Positions 1 to 9,656 of a stretch of DNA of 64,000 bases are shown one piece after another (the first letter of the stretch is position 1; every line of letters begins with the position of its first letter). Origin of the DNA: Streptomyces sp. A1277 (GTDB lineage Bacteria > Actinomycetota > Actinomycetes > Streptomycetales > Streptomycetaceae); contig NZ_SSBI01000015.1 in the NCBI RefSeq assembly GCF_004795015.1, positions 1 to 64,000 of the forward strand, read 5' to 3'. The notes below the pieces were generated by a model. It saw nothing but the letters and a program-made list of their open reading frames with translations, had not been told where the DNA came from and did not search any database. A program made the position numbers and the translations under genes.

Positions 1-52
1 GGCCACCGCCCTCGATGCGGACACGCGGGTACGACCCGATACGCTTCTTCAC
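1..52 (-). CDS. IS1380-like transposase, N-terminal fragment (cut by window edge)
   Basis: Only the first 17 codons are in the window. The minus strand reads from a GTG at 52 as MKKRIGSYPRVRIEGGG, which resembles my memory of the N-terminus of actinobacterial IS1380-family (DDE) transposases. The start has no strong ribosome binding site. If correct, an insertion sequence borders the left end of the defence island, and the flank to its right (about 60-125) would contain its end. The identification rests on a short stretch and could be wrong. Confidence 0.4.
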   Translation of the reverse strand, partial: MKKRIGSYPRVRIEGGG

Positions 53-477
53 CTGGAGAGTGCTTCTTTCCGTGCAGCCACAGGACCCTAGACAAGTCCC
101 ATCGTTGCAGGTCAGGGGCACTCTCCGATTATTTGATCAAGCATCGGACACCCCACCTCGCGAAAGCGCGAGGTTAGGTTTCGGACCAGTTCGCGGTAGG
201 CGGTGCGTAGAATGCGCCGCTTCGGTTGGCGGATGACTGCCCGAGCAAGTCTCGCCGGGCGGTGCCGGTGCGGAACCGCAGGGTTCTCGCCCAAGCCGCC
301 CGCAACCGACCAACCAGACGGAGCGCGACGCAGAGGGACGGCTGGGGCATCGGCTCGAAGACTCCAGCTGACTCGTCCCGCCAACGACCTCTCGGTTCAG
401 CATCACGCGAAGCAGAGCCTTGTAGGACGGTCATGAGGCACAACCTTTGTGCCTCCCGCCGGACAGGCCTTCGTCTT
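53..477. other. Non-coding stretch left of the defence operon
   Basis: No frame shows a convincing protein. A 7-bp hairpin sits at 156-173. The first 70 bases may be the terminal region of the neighbouring insertion sequence. A minus-frame stretch around 130-250 reads like a short relic but cannot be assigned. Confidence 0.5.
156..173. terminator. Hairpin, possible terminator
   Basis: Arms CCTCGCG (156-162) and CGCGAGG (167-173) enclose the loop AAAG. On the plus strand the stem is followed by TTAGGTTT. It lies about 300 bases beyond the stop of the last gene of the minus-strand defence operon, so a role for that operon is uncertain. Confidence 0.3.
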
Positions 478-2808
478 TCACGACCGGGAGATATAGGGGC
501 TCGGTGCCCCGTGCCAGCTGATGCGGAGGGTGTCTCGGGCGCGGGTGGCGGCGACGAAGAGGAGGGAGCGGGCCTTGCGTTCCTCGCGGGCGTAGCGCTG
601 GGGATCGGATTCGCGGTAGCGGTCGATGACTGCGGTGCGGGGAATGACACCGTCGCGGGCGCCGACGATGGCGAGTTTCTGGTACTCGAGGCCCTTGAAG
701 CGGTGCATGGTGCCGACGTGGACTTCGCCGTCACCCTTGACGCCGTCCTTGGTGAGTTCGGCTACGGTGAGGCCAGCCTCGGTGGCGAGGTAGTACATGA
801 CCTGGTTGACAGAGTCGCGGTCGGCGACGCAGACGGCGATGTTGCCGCGAGGGTCGCGCCGCGGGTTGTTGCCGCCTTCGCCGGAGGTGAGTTCCTCGCG
901 CCAGGCGTGGAGAGTGGTGGCGAGTTGGGTGAGTTCGTCGTCCCAGGTGTCGCAGGGGGCGAGTTCGGGGACTGGGCCGCGAAGGACGGAGCGGTAGCCG
1001 GCGAGGGTGTCGGTGCCGTCGTCGAGGTCGTCGTAGGCAGGGGCGTTGCTTTTGGCGTCGACGACCTGCAACGCGCGGGCGAGGATCTCCTTGGTGGTGC
1101 GGTAGCTGAGGGTGAGGCGGGAGGAACGACCCCGGATGTTGACGCCGACGGTGCCGAGAGTGACCTGCTGGTCGTAGATGCGCTGGTAGGTGTCGCCGGC
1201 GATGAACATGTCGTCGGGGCCGGGGGCGACCATGGCGCGGAGCATCTTCCAGTGGGCGGGGCGCAGATCCTGGGCCTCGTCGACGACGACGTGCTGGTAG
1301 CGGTGGGCGATGTAGCGCATGCCGGAGCTGTCGTCGCGGTGGATGAGGTCCTTGCCACCGACCTCGTCCTTACGGTCCTGCCTGGCCTTGATCTTGGCGG
1401 CGCGTTCCATCTCGAAGCGGGCCGCTCGTTCGGCGGCCTGGCCCCAGGTTTCGCGGTTCTCCTTGTCGAGGCGGGCGGTGAACTGCTCGAGGATCTTCCA
1501 GATCTGGGCGCGTTCGGGGCGGCTGACGGACCGGCCGCGGCCTGCGCGGCGGGCGTCGAAGTACGCCTTGCGGTTGCCGAGCGACTGGCCGAGGATCACC
1601 TGTTCCCATTCCTCGTAGAGGAACTCGGGCTCCCAGCGCTTCTCGTCGAGTTCGAACAGGAGGCGCTGCAGGATGCCGATCGCGACGCTGTCGTAGATGC
1701 GCTGCTTACCGGTGCCGCTGAGCGAGTTCTCGTTGAGGACGCGGGCCGCGAGCTTGTCGATGTTGGTGATTTCGACGCGGGCGACGAGGCCGGGTTCGAG
1801 GAGGGAGGAGAGGCGGGCGCGGAGGTCGACGGTGAGGTTGGTGGTGAAGGTGGTGAGCAGGATGGGCTTGTTGTGGCCGGGAGGGAGCTGCTGGGCCAGG
1901 TGCTTGACCCGGTGGAGGGCGACGATCGTCTTGCCGGTTCCGGGACCGCCTGAGACCCGGGCGGGACCGTTGTAGCGGCGGTCGACGAGCTTGGCCTGGG
2001 CGGGGTGGAGGAAGACCTTCCAGGCCCGGAAGTCGCCTTCCTCCAGTACGACGCGGAGGTCATCGTCGATGGTGGTGACGGTGGTGCGGGCCAGCGCCGC
2101 GCCGAGGTCGTCACGTTCGGTGTCGGCGAGTTTGACCTCGACGGGGGCCGTGATCTCGCGCCGGACCTCGTCGATGGACATCCCGGCGGCCAGGCCGTAG
2201 AGGATGTCCTTGGTCAGGAGCGGGGCGCCGGAGACCAGCTGGTCGAGCTCGCCGCTCTCGGTGACGGCGAGTGCGAGGTCGATGAGCTGTGCGGCGACAC
2301 CGAGCGACCGCAGGTCCTCGCCGGTGATCCCGGAGAGGAGCGGTGCGGCGGACTCTACGGCAATCGACTCGTGAACCTCCGGGGTCGGCGCCGGCTGCTG
2401 GACCTCGGCCTCGGGCGCCGGGTCGACCGGGGTGAGGGTGACGCCGGCGCGCTGCAGCACGCTCTGCCCGACGACGGACAGGTCGACGAACTCGATCTCA
2501 CCGGTGACGCGGTTGATCGCGACGGAGAGTTCCTCGTAGACGTGCTTGCGGTGGCGTACCGCGACGACGAGCCACCGCTCCTGGCCCTGCTCGTCCACGC
2601 CGGCCTTGGCGAGGAGGGCTCGGTAGGACTGGTCGATCTTGGCGCGGAAGACCCGTCCGTCGCCCTTGAGGGGCTTGAGGTCGAGGCCCGGGTGGTCGGG
2701 GTTCTGCCGGAATCGGTGGCAGAAGTCGTAGAACTTTCCCTTGACCGAGCGGTCGAGCTTGTACAGCTCGTGTTCGGCCTTTTCGTACAGGCTGAGCCGG
2801 GCGGTCAT
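478..2808 (-). CDS. UvrD/SF1 helicase with RelE-like N-terminal domain
   Basis: 776-residue superfamily 1 DNA helicase. Residues 1 to about 105 look like a RelE/YafQ-type toxin fold: KAEHELYKLDRSVKGKFYDF, then a basic stretch with FRAKIDQSYRALL. Helicase motifs follow: Walker A GGPGTGKT near residue 288, motif II VVVDEAQDL near 509, QRIYDQQ, YRTTKEIL, and C-terminal GTMHRFKGLEY and FVAATRARD. It is the last gene of a minus-strand operon; its ATG overlaps the preceding stop by one base (TGATG), so translation is probably coupled. RelE-UvrD fusions occur in actinobacteria, and the RelE-like part may bind RNA or ribosomes or merely be structural. I infer a DNA-processing role in the defence system encoded by the three genes upstream. 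It could also be an independent addiction-type module. Confidence 0.9.
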   Translation of the reverse strand: MTARLSLYEKAEHELYKLDRSVKGKFYDFCHRFRQNPDHPGLDLKPLKGDGRVFRAKIDQSYRALLAKAGVDEQGQERWLVVAVRHRKHVYEELSVAINRVTGEIEFVDLSVVGQSVLQRAGVTLTPVDPAPEAEVQQPAPTPEVHESIAVESAAPLLSGITGEDLRSLGVAAQLIDLALAVTESGELDQLVSGAPLLTKDILYGLAAGMSIDEVRREITAPVEVKLADTERDDLGAALARTTVTTIDDDLRVVLEEGDFRAWKVFLHPAQAKLVDRRYNGPARVSGGPGTGKTIVALHRVKHLAQQLPPGHNKPILLTTFTTNLTVDLRARLSSLLEPGLVARVEITNIDKLAARVLNENSLSGTGKQRIYDSVAIGILQRLLFELDEKRWEPEFLYEEWEQVILGQSLGNRKAYFDARRAGRGRSVSRPERAQIWKILEQFTARLDKENRETWGQAAERAARFEMERAAKIKARQDRKDEVGGKDLIHRDDSSGMRYIAHRYQHVVVDEAQDLRPAHWKMLRAMVAPGPDDMFIAGDTYQRIYDQQVTLGTVGVNIRGRSSRLTLSYRTTKEILARALQVVDAKSNAPAYDDLDDGTDTLAGYRSVLRGPVPELAPCDTWDDELTQLATTLHAWREELTSGEGGNNPRRDPRGNIAVCVADRDSVNQVMYYLATEAGLTVAELTKDGVKGDGEVHVGTMHRFKGLEYQKLAIVGARDGVIPRTAVIDRYRESDPQRYAREERKARSLLFVAATRARDTLRISWHGAPSPYISRS

Positions 2809-5800
2809 CAGGAGTGGGAGCCTTCCGTGTCGGGGAGGAGTGTCAGGAGGGTGTCGAGGTGGTCGAGCCAGTCGGTGGCGGTACGTACGGTCCAGCCGTC
2901 GGCGGCGTACGCCTCGTCGCGTTTGCGGCGCTCTTCTTCGGCTTGTGATCCGTGTGTGTCCGGCGCCACGACGACAGCGATCTTGATTTGGGAGTCGTCC
3001 CAGGCGAAGTCCGTCTGCCAGCCGCGTTCGCCCAGTTCGTAACCGAAGACAGGTGCCTTCTTGCCCTTGGCGGCGATCTTCTTGGCCAGCCGGGTGAGGT
3101 CGGATTCCGGTTCGTCCTCTTCCAGGAGCTCGATGATGTCCTCGTCCCAGCTCCGATCCCGCAGGACGCCGGCGACCATCTTCTCCAGAGAGGACTCCTC
3201 CGGCGATTCGGCGTCGGCCACAGCGGCGAGTACCGCGGTGCGGCTGTCCACCACCGAACTCACCTCGCCGGTAGCCGGGTGCCGCTGGACGATCAGCGAT
3301 TCGAGTTCGCCGACGCCTCCACCGATGGTGAGGACCTCCACCGGGTAGTCGGCGGCCTGGCTGCTCGCGAGCTGGATGCCGTCGCCGCCGGCGAAGGCCA
3401 GGAACTGCAGCAGATTCGACCAGTACAGCCAGGACCGCCACAACAGCTTGTGTTCAACGGTGCCCAGGCTCGCGGTGCGGTCATCGAGTACGGCGATGGC
3501 GCTCCAACCCGGCTCCTGGCCGGAGGCATCCACGGTGTAGATCAGCGGGAGCCCGTTCTCGTCCACGGCGTGCAGGACGAGGATCGCTCCGTCGCCTTCC
3601 CCGGCTTCCGGCCCCGGCGCCTGACCGCCGCCGAGGGCAGTGAGAGCGGCCCGTACGGCTTCGCGTGCCTGGCCCCGGTCGGCCTGCTGTACGAGCGGCT
3701 CCGGCGCGCTCATAAGCCCGCCGACCAGCGCCTTGGCCCGCCGCCCCCATGCGGTACGGGAGGGCTGGCGCAGGTAGGCGAGGAGCGTGTCGATGGGATT
3801 GGCGAACACAGCGGCAGAGAAGTGGGCGCGGTCGCCGCCCAGCTCCTCGTACCACTCCTTGGCGGTGTCCTGGCCGATGCGCCGATAAGGCGGCCACACC
3901 GGCTGGGCCTTGGCGGCGTCGCCCTTTTCGAAGAGCTCCAGGTCGTCCCAGGTGATCTGGAAGACGATGTGCCCGTCGGCCCGCAGCTGGTTGCGCTTGG
4001 TGCAGTCGGGCGCGATTCGGTTGTGCTTGCGGCTGGCGTGGTATCGGTGGCCGTCGAGGTAGACGGTGACGAGTCGGCGGGGGCCGTCGGTGGATTCAAA
4101 GGTGAAGTCGGTGCGGGTGTGCTCCATGTTGCGCTGGGCGGTGAGCCGCCAGCCGGTCGAGCGGACGGACTCGGTATCGGCGGCCTCTCCCGCACTGGCC
4201 GTGGGACCGGTGAAGCGGAGGTATCCGCTGTTCGTTCCGCTCTCGTCGAGTGCGGCGTCGTCCTGGTTCTCGCTCCACTTGCGCAGGGCGGCCAGGAAGC
4301 GGGCCTCCAGGTCGGACTCGACCTGCTTGTCCAGGCCGATCAGTTCGGTGGACGCCACCTTGGTGACCGCCCACCCGTCGACGGGGTTACCGTCGGCGTC
4401 GCGTAGCGGCTCGCCGTTCTCGTCGACCGGGCCGAGGAGGTCACCGAGGATCTCCAGGGCCTCGTGGCGTGAGACGACGTCCTGGTGGCGTTCCTCGGTG
4501 TAGCGGTGCAGACAGCGGTGGCAGGCCCGCAGGCCCTCGTCCTGACAGGGGCAGGCGAGGAGCGCGACACGGGCCTTGAGGAGCATCTCCTTGAAGTCGC
4601 CGGGGTCGGTTAGCCGGTCCAGATATCCGGTGCCGCCGGGGAGCCGGTCGAAGAGCACCAGGAAGTGGCGCTTCTCGCCGGTGGCCTGGTCGGGCATGCG
4701 GGCCAGTGTGGTGTCCAGGTGCGCGGGGTCGCCGCCGAACTGCCGGTCGACGCCGAGCCGAAGTGCGGCCTTGAAGGAGTAGATCTTCTCTTCGACGAGC
4801 ACGGTGGCCGCCGGCAGGAGCACCCGCAGCGCCTCCGTGTTCAGCTGGTGGGCGAGGAGTACCGCCTGCTGGGGAACGGCAGTGGCCTTCTTCCCACGCC
4901 GTAGCGGGCACCACGGTTGGTGGTGCTTGACCTTCGGGTTGCGGGCGGCAGAGGAGTCCAAGGCGTCGGTGGCGTGGTCGAAGACCGGTTTACCGTCGGC
5001 GGTTGCCGCCCCGCACGCGGTGCACACGTGGAACGGGGCCATGCGGACGTCCTGCCCGGCGAGTTCGTCCTCGGTCTGGCTGTCGAACCGCATCGGGCCG
5101 ACGTTGATGCGGCGGATTACCGCCTTGCGGCAGTAGTCGACGCCGAAGGTGTGGTGGGCGTGCCGCCAGGACGCGCCGTGCTTGATCTCCTCTCGGGGGA
5201 TGTCCACCGCGTCGATGACGGTGTAGTAGCGCTGTTCCCGGTCGTCCTTGTCGTCGCCGATACGGGCGTCCTCGCGCTTGTCGCGGGAGGTGACGGTCGT
5301 GGGCTCGATGACCTGGTGCAGGCAGGAACCGTCGTCCGCGATCCCGGCGCTGCCGCAGCGCGGGCATGGCGAGCGGTCGTCCATGGCGTCCTCGGTACGG
5401 ACGTAGCCGCACTCCTGGCAGAACCGCCAGGCCTTCCAGTCCGGCTGAGAGGGGCTGCCGATGTCGATGCCGGTGATCTCGTGCTTGTAGCCGTTGACGT
5501 AGAACGTGTTGCCGGGAGCGAGTTCGGACAGGGCGTAGCGCCGGGGCCGGTCGTAGGAGCGGATCTTGGAGTCGAAGCGGTCCCGTCCGGTGTTCGGATC
5601 CGTACCGTCGACCCAGTACAGCGTCGCGTTGAGGGTCGTGACGGAGTCGATGAGCGCGTAGTTCGGCAGCAGCCCGAGATCACACAGGGCCTGCTGGGCG
5701 GTGATGAGCCCGAGCTTGCTCAAGCGCTTGCCGAGCGACCGGTGTTCGGCGTCGAGTTCGGCCTTACGGTCGCGCTGCTCGTCCTCGGTGTCGTGGAGTT

Positions 5801-8800
5801 CATCGCGGGCCTCCGCGATGTACCGCAGTCGCCGCCGCAGCACCTCCTCGGCGTGGAGCCACTGTCGCTCGGCCCGCTCCACCGCGCTGCGCAGCCCACG
5901 CCCGGCGAAGGCCCGCAGGTCGTCGGCGGCCTGCTCGTTGACGCCGACGGGAAATAGGTCCAGGAACCCCTCGACCAGGTTCGAGGCGTCAGCGAGCGCC
6001 GCTTCGACGAGATCGGCGAGGTATCCGGACGGGCCGAAGAGGGCCGGAGCGTCCCGTACGACTGCGGGCAGCGGACGGCCGTCAGTGCGCGACAGCCGGC
6101 CCCGCGCGGCGAGGTCGAGGAGGTGTGCGAGGTACTGGCGGCGCAGGATCTCGATGGCCGACAGGTGACTGCCCGGCGGCACGATCTGCCCGGCGATCAT
6201 CTCGCGCGGCTGCTCCAGGTAGTACAGGTCTCGGCGGCTGCGGTCGGGGATGGTCAAGAGGAACGCGTTTCCGGTACGGCGCCCGGCCCGGCCCACCTGC
6301 TGGGCGTAGTTGGCAGCGCGCCTGGGCAGCGCGGCGAGCACGACAGCCGACAGGTCGCCGATGTCGATGCCCATTTCGAGCGTCGGCGTACAGGACAGCA
6401 CGTTGGGATCCTTGAACCCGCTGCCGTCCTTGAACGCCGCCTCGACCCCCTCCCGCTCCGGCCGGGTCAGCATGCCCGTGTGCTCGGCCGTGATGACCTG
6501 GTACGTGCCCGCCTTCCGGTACAGCCTGCGGTAATAGTCCTCGCGGTAGTTACGGTCCCGCTGGTGCTTGCCGAGCCCCTCGGGCCGGTCGCCGGCGACG
6601 AGATGGCCGGCGCGGCAGCGGTAGGACGGGCAGCGCTGACCGTCCCACTGCGCGAGCATGCCGGGGTGGACGGTCTGCTCCCAGAAGCAGTCCGGGCAGC
6701 GAACAAACGCCTCGTTCACCTCGGCGTCCTTCAACAGCTGTACGTCGATCGCGCCCGGCTTCAGACCATAGACGCGCAGGCTGCTGTCGGTCGGAGTGCG
6801 CACCGAGAGCAGGCCCGCCTCGACCAGCGCGGGCAGGAGCCGCGACCAGAACTCCGCGGCCTGCTCTCGCGGCAGCCCGAGCGTGCGCTGTGCCCACCGC
6901 TCGTACCAGGAGAGACGGCCGGTCGCGAAGTCGAACTCGCTCTTCGTCTTGGGCGCGTTGAGCAGGAACACCGGGGCCGCGATGCCCTTGGGGAAGGCGC
7001 GCATACCGGGAGGCCGCTTGCCCCAGATGAAGTACCGGCTGGTGCCGGCCTCCGAGAGGTACCCCTCCAGCCACTTGTGACCGATCGCGCCCCGGGTCCG
7101 CAGCCGCTCCAGGAAGATCCGCAGAAACCCGAGGTAGCGGGCGTCGTCCTGCTCGATGACTGGCAGCCCGCCGCCGTGCCCGTACGGCTCGGTGTGCGCG
7201 GCTTTGACCAGGGCGATCGCGGCGGCGGGGTCCTCGATGCGCACGTGGGCGGCGGCGGTGCGAGTGAGTTCCAGGGTGCGGCCGTTGCGGGAGCGGAAGC
7301 CGAACTCCATCAGCGCCTCGAACGCGAAGCGCTCGCCGATCAGCTCCCAGGTCTTCCTGTCCCCGCCTCGTCCCTGACCGGACAGGAGCCGCTTGACGCC
7401 CTTGAAGTCGTGCAGGTCGGTGGGGACGACGGCGGCAAGGGTCTCGCGGTCGGTGGTCGCCGCGACCACGTCGGCGATCAGGTCGTGCAGCGCGGTCGGC
7501 GTCTCCTCCGAAAGATGCTTCTTGAACAGTGCGCGCAGGGAGAAGGTGTACGAGCGGCTGGCCACGAATCCGGCCCGGTGTGCGGCATCCTGCACCGAGT
7601 CGTTGAACATCAGGGTCTTGTCCTCACCCTGCGACCTGTCCATCTCGCCGCCGGTGAACAGCTGGGTGACCGAAGCCGCAGCGAGGGCGGCGGCACCGGT
7701 ACCGAGGAAGCGGATCGCGTTGTGCGAGCCGCAGGCCGGGCACCAGTCGTCCTCTGCGGCGGTGGTCGCGGTGTCCCCGAAGTAGACGAGGACGAAGGCT
7801 GAGTCGGAGCCCGCCAACCGGGGCGCACCGGTCTCCTGGTCGTAGTCCTCGACCGGATCGGGCAGCCGCAGGCGGCGCTTCGGCCCGTCCAGTACACGCA
7901 ACTGCCCGGCGTTGGTGGCCGCGAGGGCGGTGCTGCCCCGGCCCGCACCGCGCCCGGCCTCGTCCATCGGGGCGGCACCGGAGCCCTCCTGGGCCTCCTT
8001 CTCGGTGGCCGCTATCAGGTTCCGGACCCGCATCTTGTCCTGGCTGACCGAGGCACGCCGGATCTTGTGCGTGTCGACCTGTACGTCCGCGTCGTCGGTC
8101 TCCGGGGAGAACACTGCCCAGCCCGAACGGCCGCAGTCACGGCAGTAGACGGCCGGCAGGAACAGATTCGCGGCCGCGCCCGCGGTCGCCGTGGTCACCG
8201 GGGCGGTACGGGCCGGCTGCTCGCCCGAGTGGTGGGCGGAACCGGCAGAGTCCCACTGGAACTCGGCCTTGGGCCACGGCAGCACACCGCGTACGACTCG
8301 CGACACTGACCGCGCCCACTGATGCACCTCGACCTGCACGAAGGGCCTCGGCCTCTCGGGCGTGGAGGCAGGATCACGAGCCACCGAGAGCAGCGCCAAG
8401 AGCCGGGCGAGGGCGGACGCCGCCACTTCCGGCTGCCGGGTGATCGCCTGCCCCCAGGAGAACGCGCCCCGCCGCCACATCAGGTCCAGCACCTCGGGCA
8501 CGGTCCGCACCTGACCGTCCAGAGCATGCATCACCGCCGAGGTCAGCATGTGCTTCTTCAATAGCCCGCCGAGCACGAGCGGGTCGGTCTCACGGGTGCC
8601 GGTGACGGCCTCGACGAGCGCGAGGAACTCCTCCTCGCCTAGCGAGGGGTCAGGAAGGGTGGCCAACTCGTCCGGGACCGGGATCGGCAGCATCGGATCG
8701 AAGCCGCTCGGCGGCACGAACTCGTCCACCGTCTGCCGGTGCTCCCCGATGATCGAGGACACGTCGAACTCCATACCGAACACCTGTGTCGCGACGTCGA

Positions 8801-9656
8801 GCAGCTGGCGGACCCCATCCTGGTCCGTGCTGTCGGAGGCGAGCGTTGCCGAGGTCGCCACCGGGCAGATCCGCCCCAGCGGACGGCCCTTCTCCGTTAC
8901 CCCGACCGCCGAGGCGAGGCGGCGCAGGAGCATCGCGACGTCCGTGCCCTGCGCACCGTCGTAGGTGTGGAACTCGTCCACGACCACGTACCGGATATCC
9001 GCGTCCGCCCACAGCGGGGCGTCCTGTGCCCGCTGGAGCAGCAGGTCCAGCATCTTGTAGTTCGTGATCAAGATGTCGGGCGGCGAGATCTGCATGTCCG
9101 ACCGGCGCGTGTAGACCCGGTCGTAGTGGGTCGCCGCCTTGTCGCCGATGTAGAGCCCGGCCCGCACCTTCTTCAACGTCTCGTGCTCACACAGGAGTTC
9201 GTTGATGCGCCGGGCCTGGTCGGTGGCGAGCGCGTTCATCGGGTAGAGGATTACGGCCTTGACCCCGGCCCGGCCGGCCGCCCGCTCACGGGCACAGTGG
9301 TCGAGTACGGGATAGAGGAACGACTCCGTCTTGCCGGAGCCGGTACCGGTCGTCACCAGCGTGGGCTTCGGCGTATGCCCGCCTGCCGAGGACAGTCGCT
9401 CGAAGGCCTTCGCCTGGTGCGCGTACGGTGTCCAGCCGTCAGTCCGTCGCCAGTCCAGATAACTGGTCCAGGACGCGTCGGCCGCGACGAACGGCGTGCG
9501 CAGGCGGAGGAACGGCCCTCGGAACATCCCGGAGTTCTCGTCCCCCAGGAACCGGTGCAGCGCCTGCCGCGCACCCTCGTCGGTCAGCGCGTAGGTGGTG
9601 GACAGGTACTGCAGCAGGCTCTCTTTGAGCCCCTGCGCCTCGAGCGTCGGCCTCAC
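2808..9656 (-). CDS. Giant DEAD/DEAH helicase with DUF1998 and nuclease-like C-terminus (DrmA/DrmB-like)
   Basis: 2282-residue protein. The N-terminal SF2 helicase has Walker A TGTGSGKTES near residue 105, DExH motif VVVDEFHTYDG near 227, and motif VI QQVGRAGRRTGNAF. Several CxxC pairs (near 507, 644, 999, 1422 and 1545) suggest zinc ribbons. A DUF1998 module ends in CPCQDEGLRACHRCLH near 1707. Near 1865 VYLDGHRYHASRKHNRIAPD followed by FQITWDDL resembles DUF559/Vsr-type nuclease domains. In class 1 DISARM the helicase (DrmA) and DUF1998 protein (DrmB) are separate; here they appear merged. Druantia DruE is another family of giant DUF1998 helicases. The start is the GTG at 9656 behind AGGAGG, overlapping the methylase stop by 4 nt. 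Probable role: translocase/effector of an anti-phage system. Which named family it belongs to needs a search. Confidence 0.9.
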   Translation of the reverse strand: MRPTLEAQGLKESLLQYLSTTYALTDEGARQALHRFLGDENSGMFRGPFLRLRTPFVAADASWTSYLDWRRTDGWTPYAHQAKAFERLSSAGGHTPKPTLVTTGTGSGKTESFLYPVLDHCARERAAGRAGVKAVILYPMNALATDQARRINELLCEHETLKKVRAGLYIGDKAATHYDRVYTRRSDMQISPPDILITNYKMLDLLLQRAQDAPLWADADIRYVVVDEFHTYDGAQGTDVAMLLRRLASAVGVTEKGRPLGRICPVATSATLASDSTDQDGVRQLLDVATQVFGMEFDVSSIIGEHRQTVDEFVPPSGFDPMLPIPVPDELATLPDPSLGEEEFLALVEAVTGTRETDPLVLGGLLKKHMLTSAVMHALDGQVRTVPEVLDLMWRRGAFSWGQAITRQPEVAASALARLLALLSVARDPASTPERPRPFVQVEVHQWARSVSRVVRGVLPWPKAEFQWDSAGSAHHSGEQPARTAPVTTATAGAAANLFLPAVYCRDCGRSGWAVFSPETDDADVQVDTHKIRRASVSQDKMRVRNLIAATEKEAQEGSGAAPMDEAGRGAGRGSTALAATNAGQLRVLDGPKRRLRLPDPVEDYDQETGAPRLAGSDSAFVLVYFGDTATTAAEDDWCPACGSHNAIRFLGTGAAALAAASVTQLFTGGEMDRSQGEDKTLMFNDSVQDAAHRAGFVASRSYTFSLRALFKKHLSEETPTALHDLIADVVAATTDRETLAAVVPTDLHDFKGVKRLLSGQGRGGDRKTWELIGERFAFEALMEFGFRSRNGRTLELTRTAAAHVRIEDPAAAIALVKAAHTEPYGHGGGLPVIEQDDARYLGFLRIFLERLRTRGAIGHKWLEGYLSEAGTSRYFIWGKRPPGMRAFPKGIAAPVFLLNAPKTKSEFDFATGRLSWYERWAQRTLGLPREQAAEFWSRLLPALVEAGLLSVRTPTDSSLRVYGLKPGAIDVQLLKDAEVNEAFVRCPDCFWEQTVHPGMLAQWDGQRCPSYRCRAGHLVAGDRPEGLGKHQRDRNYREDYYRRLYRKAGTYQVITAEHTGMLTRPEREGVEAAFKDGSGFKDPNVLSCTPTLEMGIDIGDLSAVVLAALPRRAANYAQQVGRAGRRTGNAFLLTIPDRSRRDLYYLEQPREMIAGQIVPPGSHLSAIEILRRQYLAHLLDLAARGRLSRTDGRPLPAVVRDAPALFGPSGYLADLVEAALADASNLVEGFLDLFPVGVNEQAADDLRAFAGRGLRSAVERAERQWLHAEEVLRRRLRYIAEARDELHDTEDEQRDRKAELDAEHRSLGKRLSKLGLITAQQALCDLGLLPNYALIDSVTTLNATLYWVDGTDPNTGRDRFDSKIRSYDRPRRYALSELAPGNTFYVNGYKHEITGIDIGSPSQPDWKAWRFCQECGYVRTEDAMDDRSPCPRCGSAGIADDGSCLHQVIEPTTVTSRDKREDARIGDDKDDREQRYYTVIDAVDIPREEIKHGASWRHAHHTFGVDYCRKAVIRRINVGPMRFDSQTEDELAGQDVRMAPFHVCTACGAATADGKPVFDHATDALDSSAARNPKVKHHQPWCPLRRGKKATAVPQQAVLLAHQLNTEALRVLLPAATVLVEEKIYSFKAALRLGVDRQFGGDPAHLDTTLARMPDQATGEKRHFLVLFDRLPGGTGYLDRLTDPGDFKEMLLKARVALLACPCQDEGLRACHRCLHRYTEERHQDVVSRHEALEILGDLLGPVDENGEPLRDADGNPVDGWAVTKVASTELIGLDKQVESDLEARFLAALRKWSENQDDAALDESGTNSGYLRFTGPTASAGEAADTESVRSTGWRLTAQRNMEHTRTDFTFESTDGPRRLVTVYLDGHRYHASRKHNRIAPDCTKRNQLRADGHIVFQITWDDLELFEKGDAAKAQPVWPPYRRIGQDTAKEWYEELGGDRAHFSAAVFANPIDTLLAYLRQPSRTAWGRRAKALVGGLMSAPEPLVQQADRGQAREAVRAALTALGGGQAPGPEAGEGDGAILVLHAVDENGLPLIYTVDASGQEPGWSAIAVLDDRTASLGTVEHKLLWRSWLYWSNLLQFLAFAGGDGIQLASSQAADYPVEVLTIGGGVGELESLIVQRHPATGEVSSVVDSRTAVLAAVADAESPEESSLEKMVAGVLRDRSWDEDIIELLEEDEPESDLTRLAKKIAAKGKKAPVFGYELGERGWQTDFAWDDSQIKIAVVVAPDTHGSQAEEERRKRDEAYAADGWTVRTATDWLDHLDTLLTLLPDTEGSHS

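Noticed and set aside
226-1953. 575-codon open frame on the plus strand
   Set aside because: It is antisense to the UvrD helicase; low-complexity composition reflects GC3 bias of the opposite gene.
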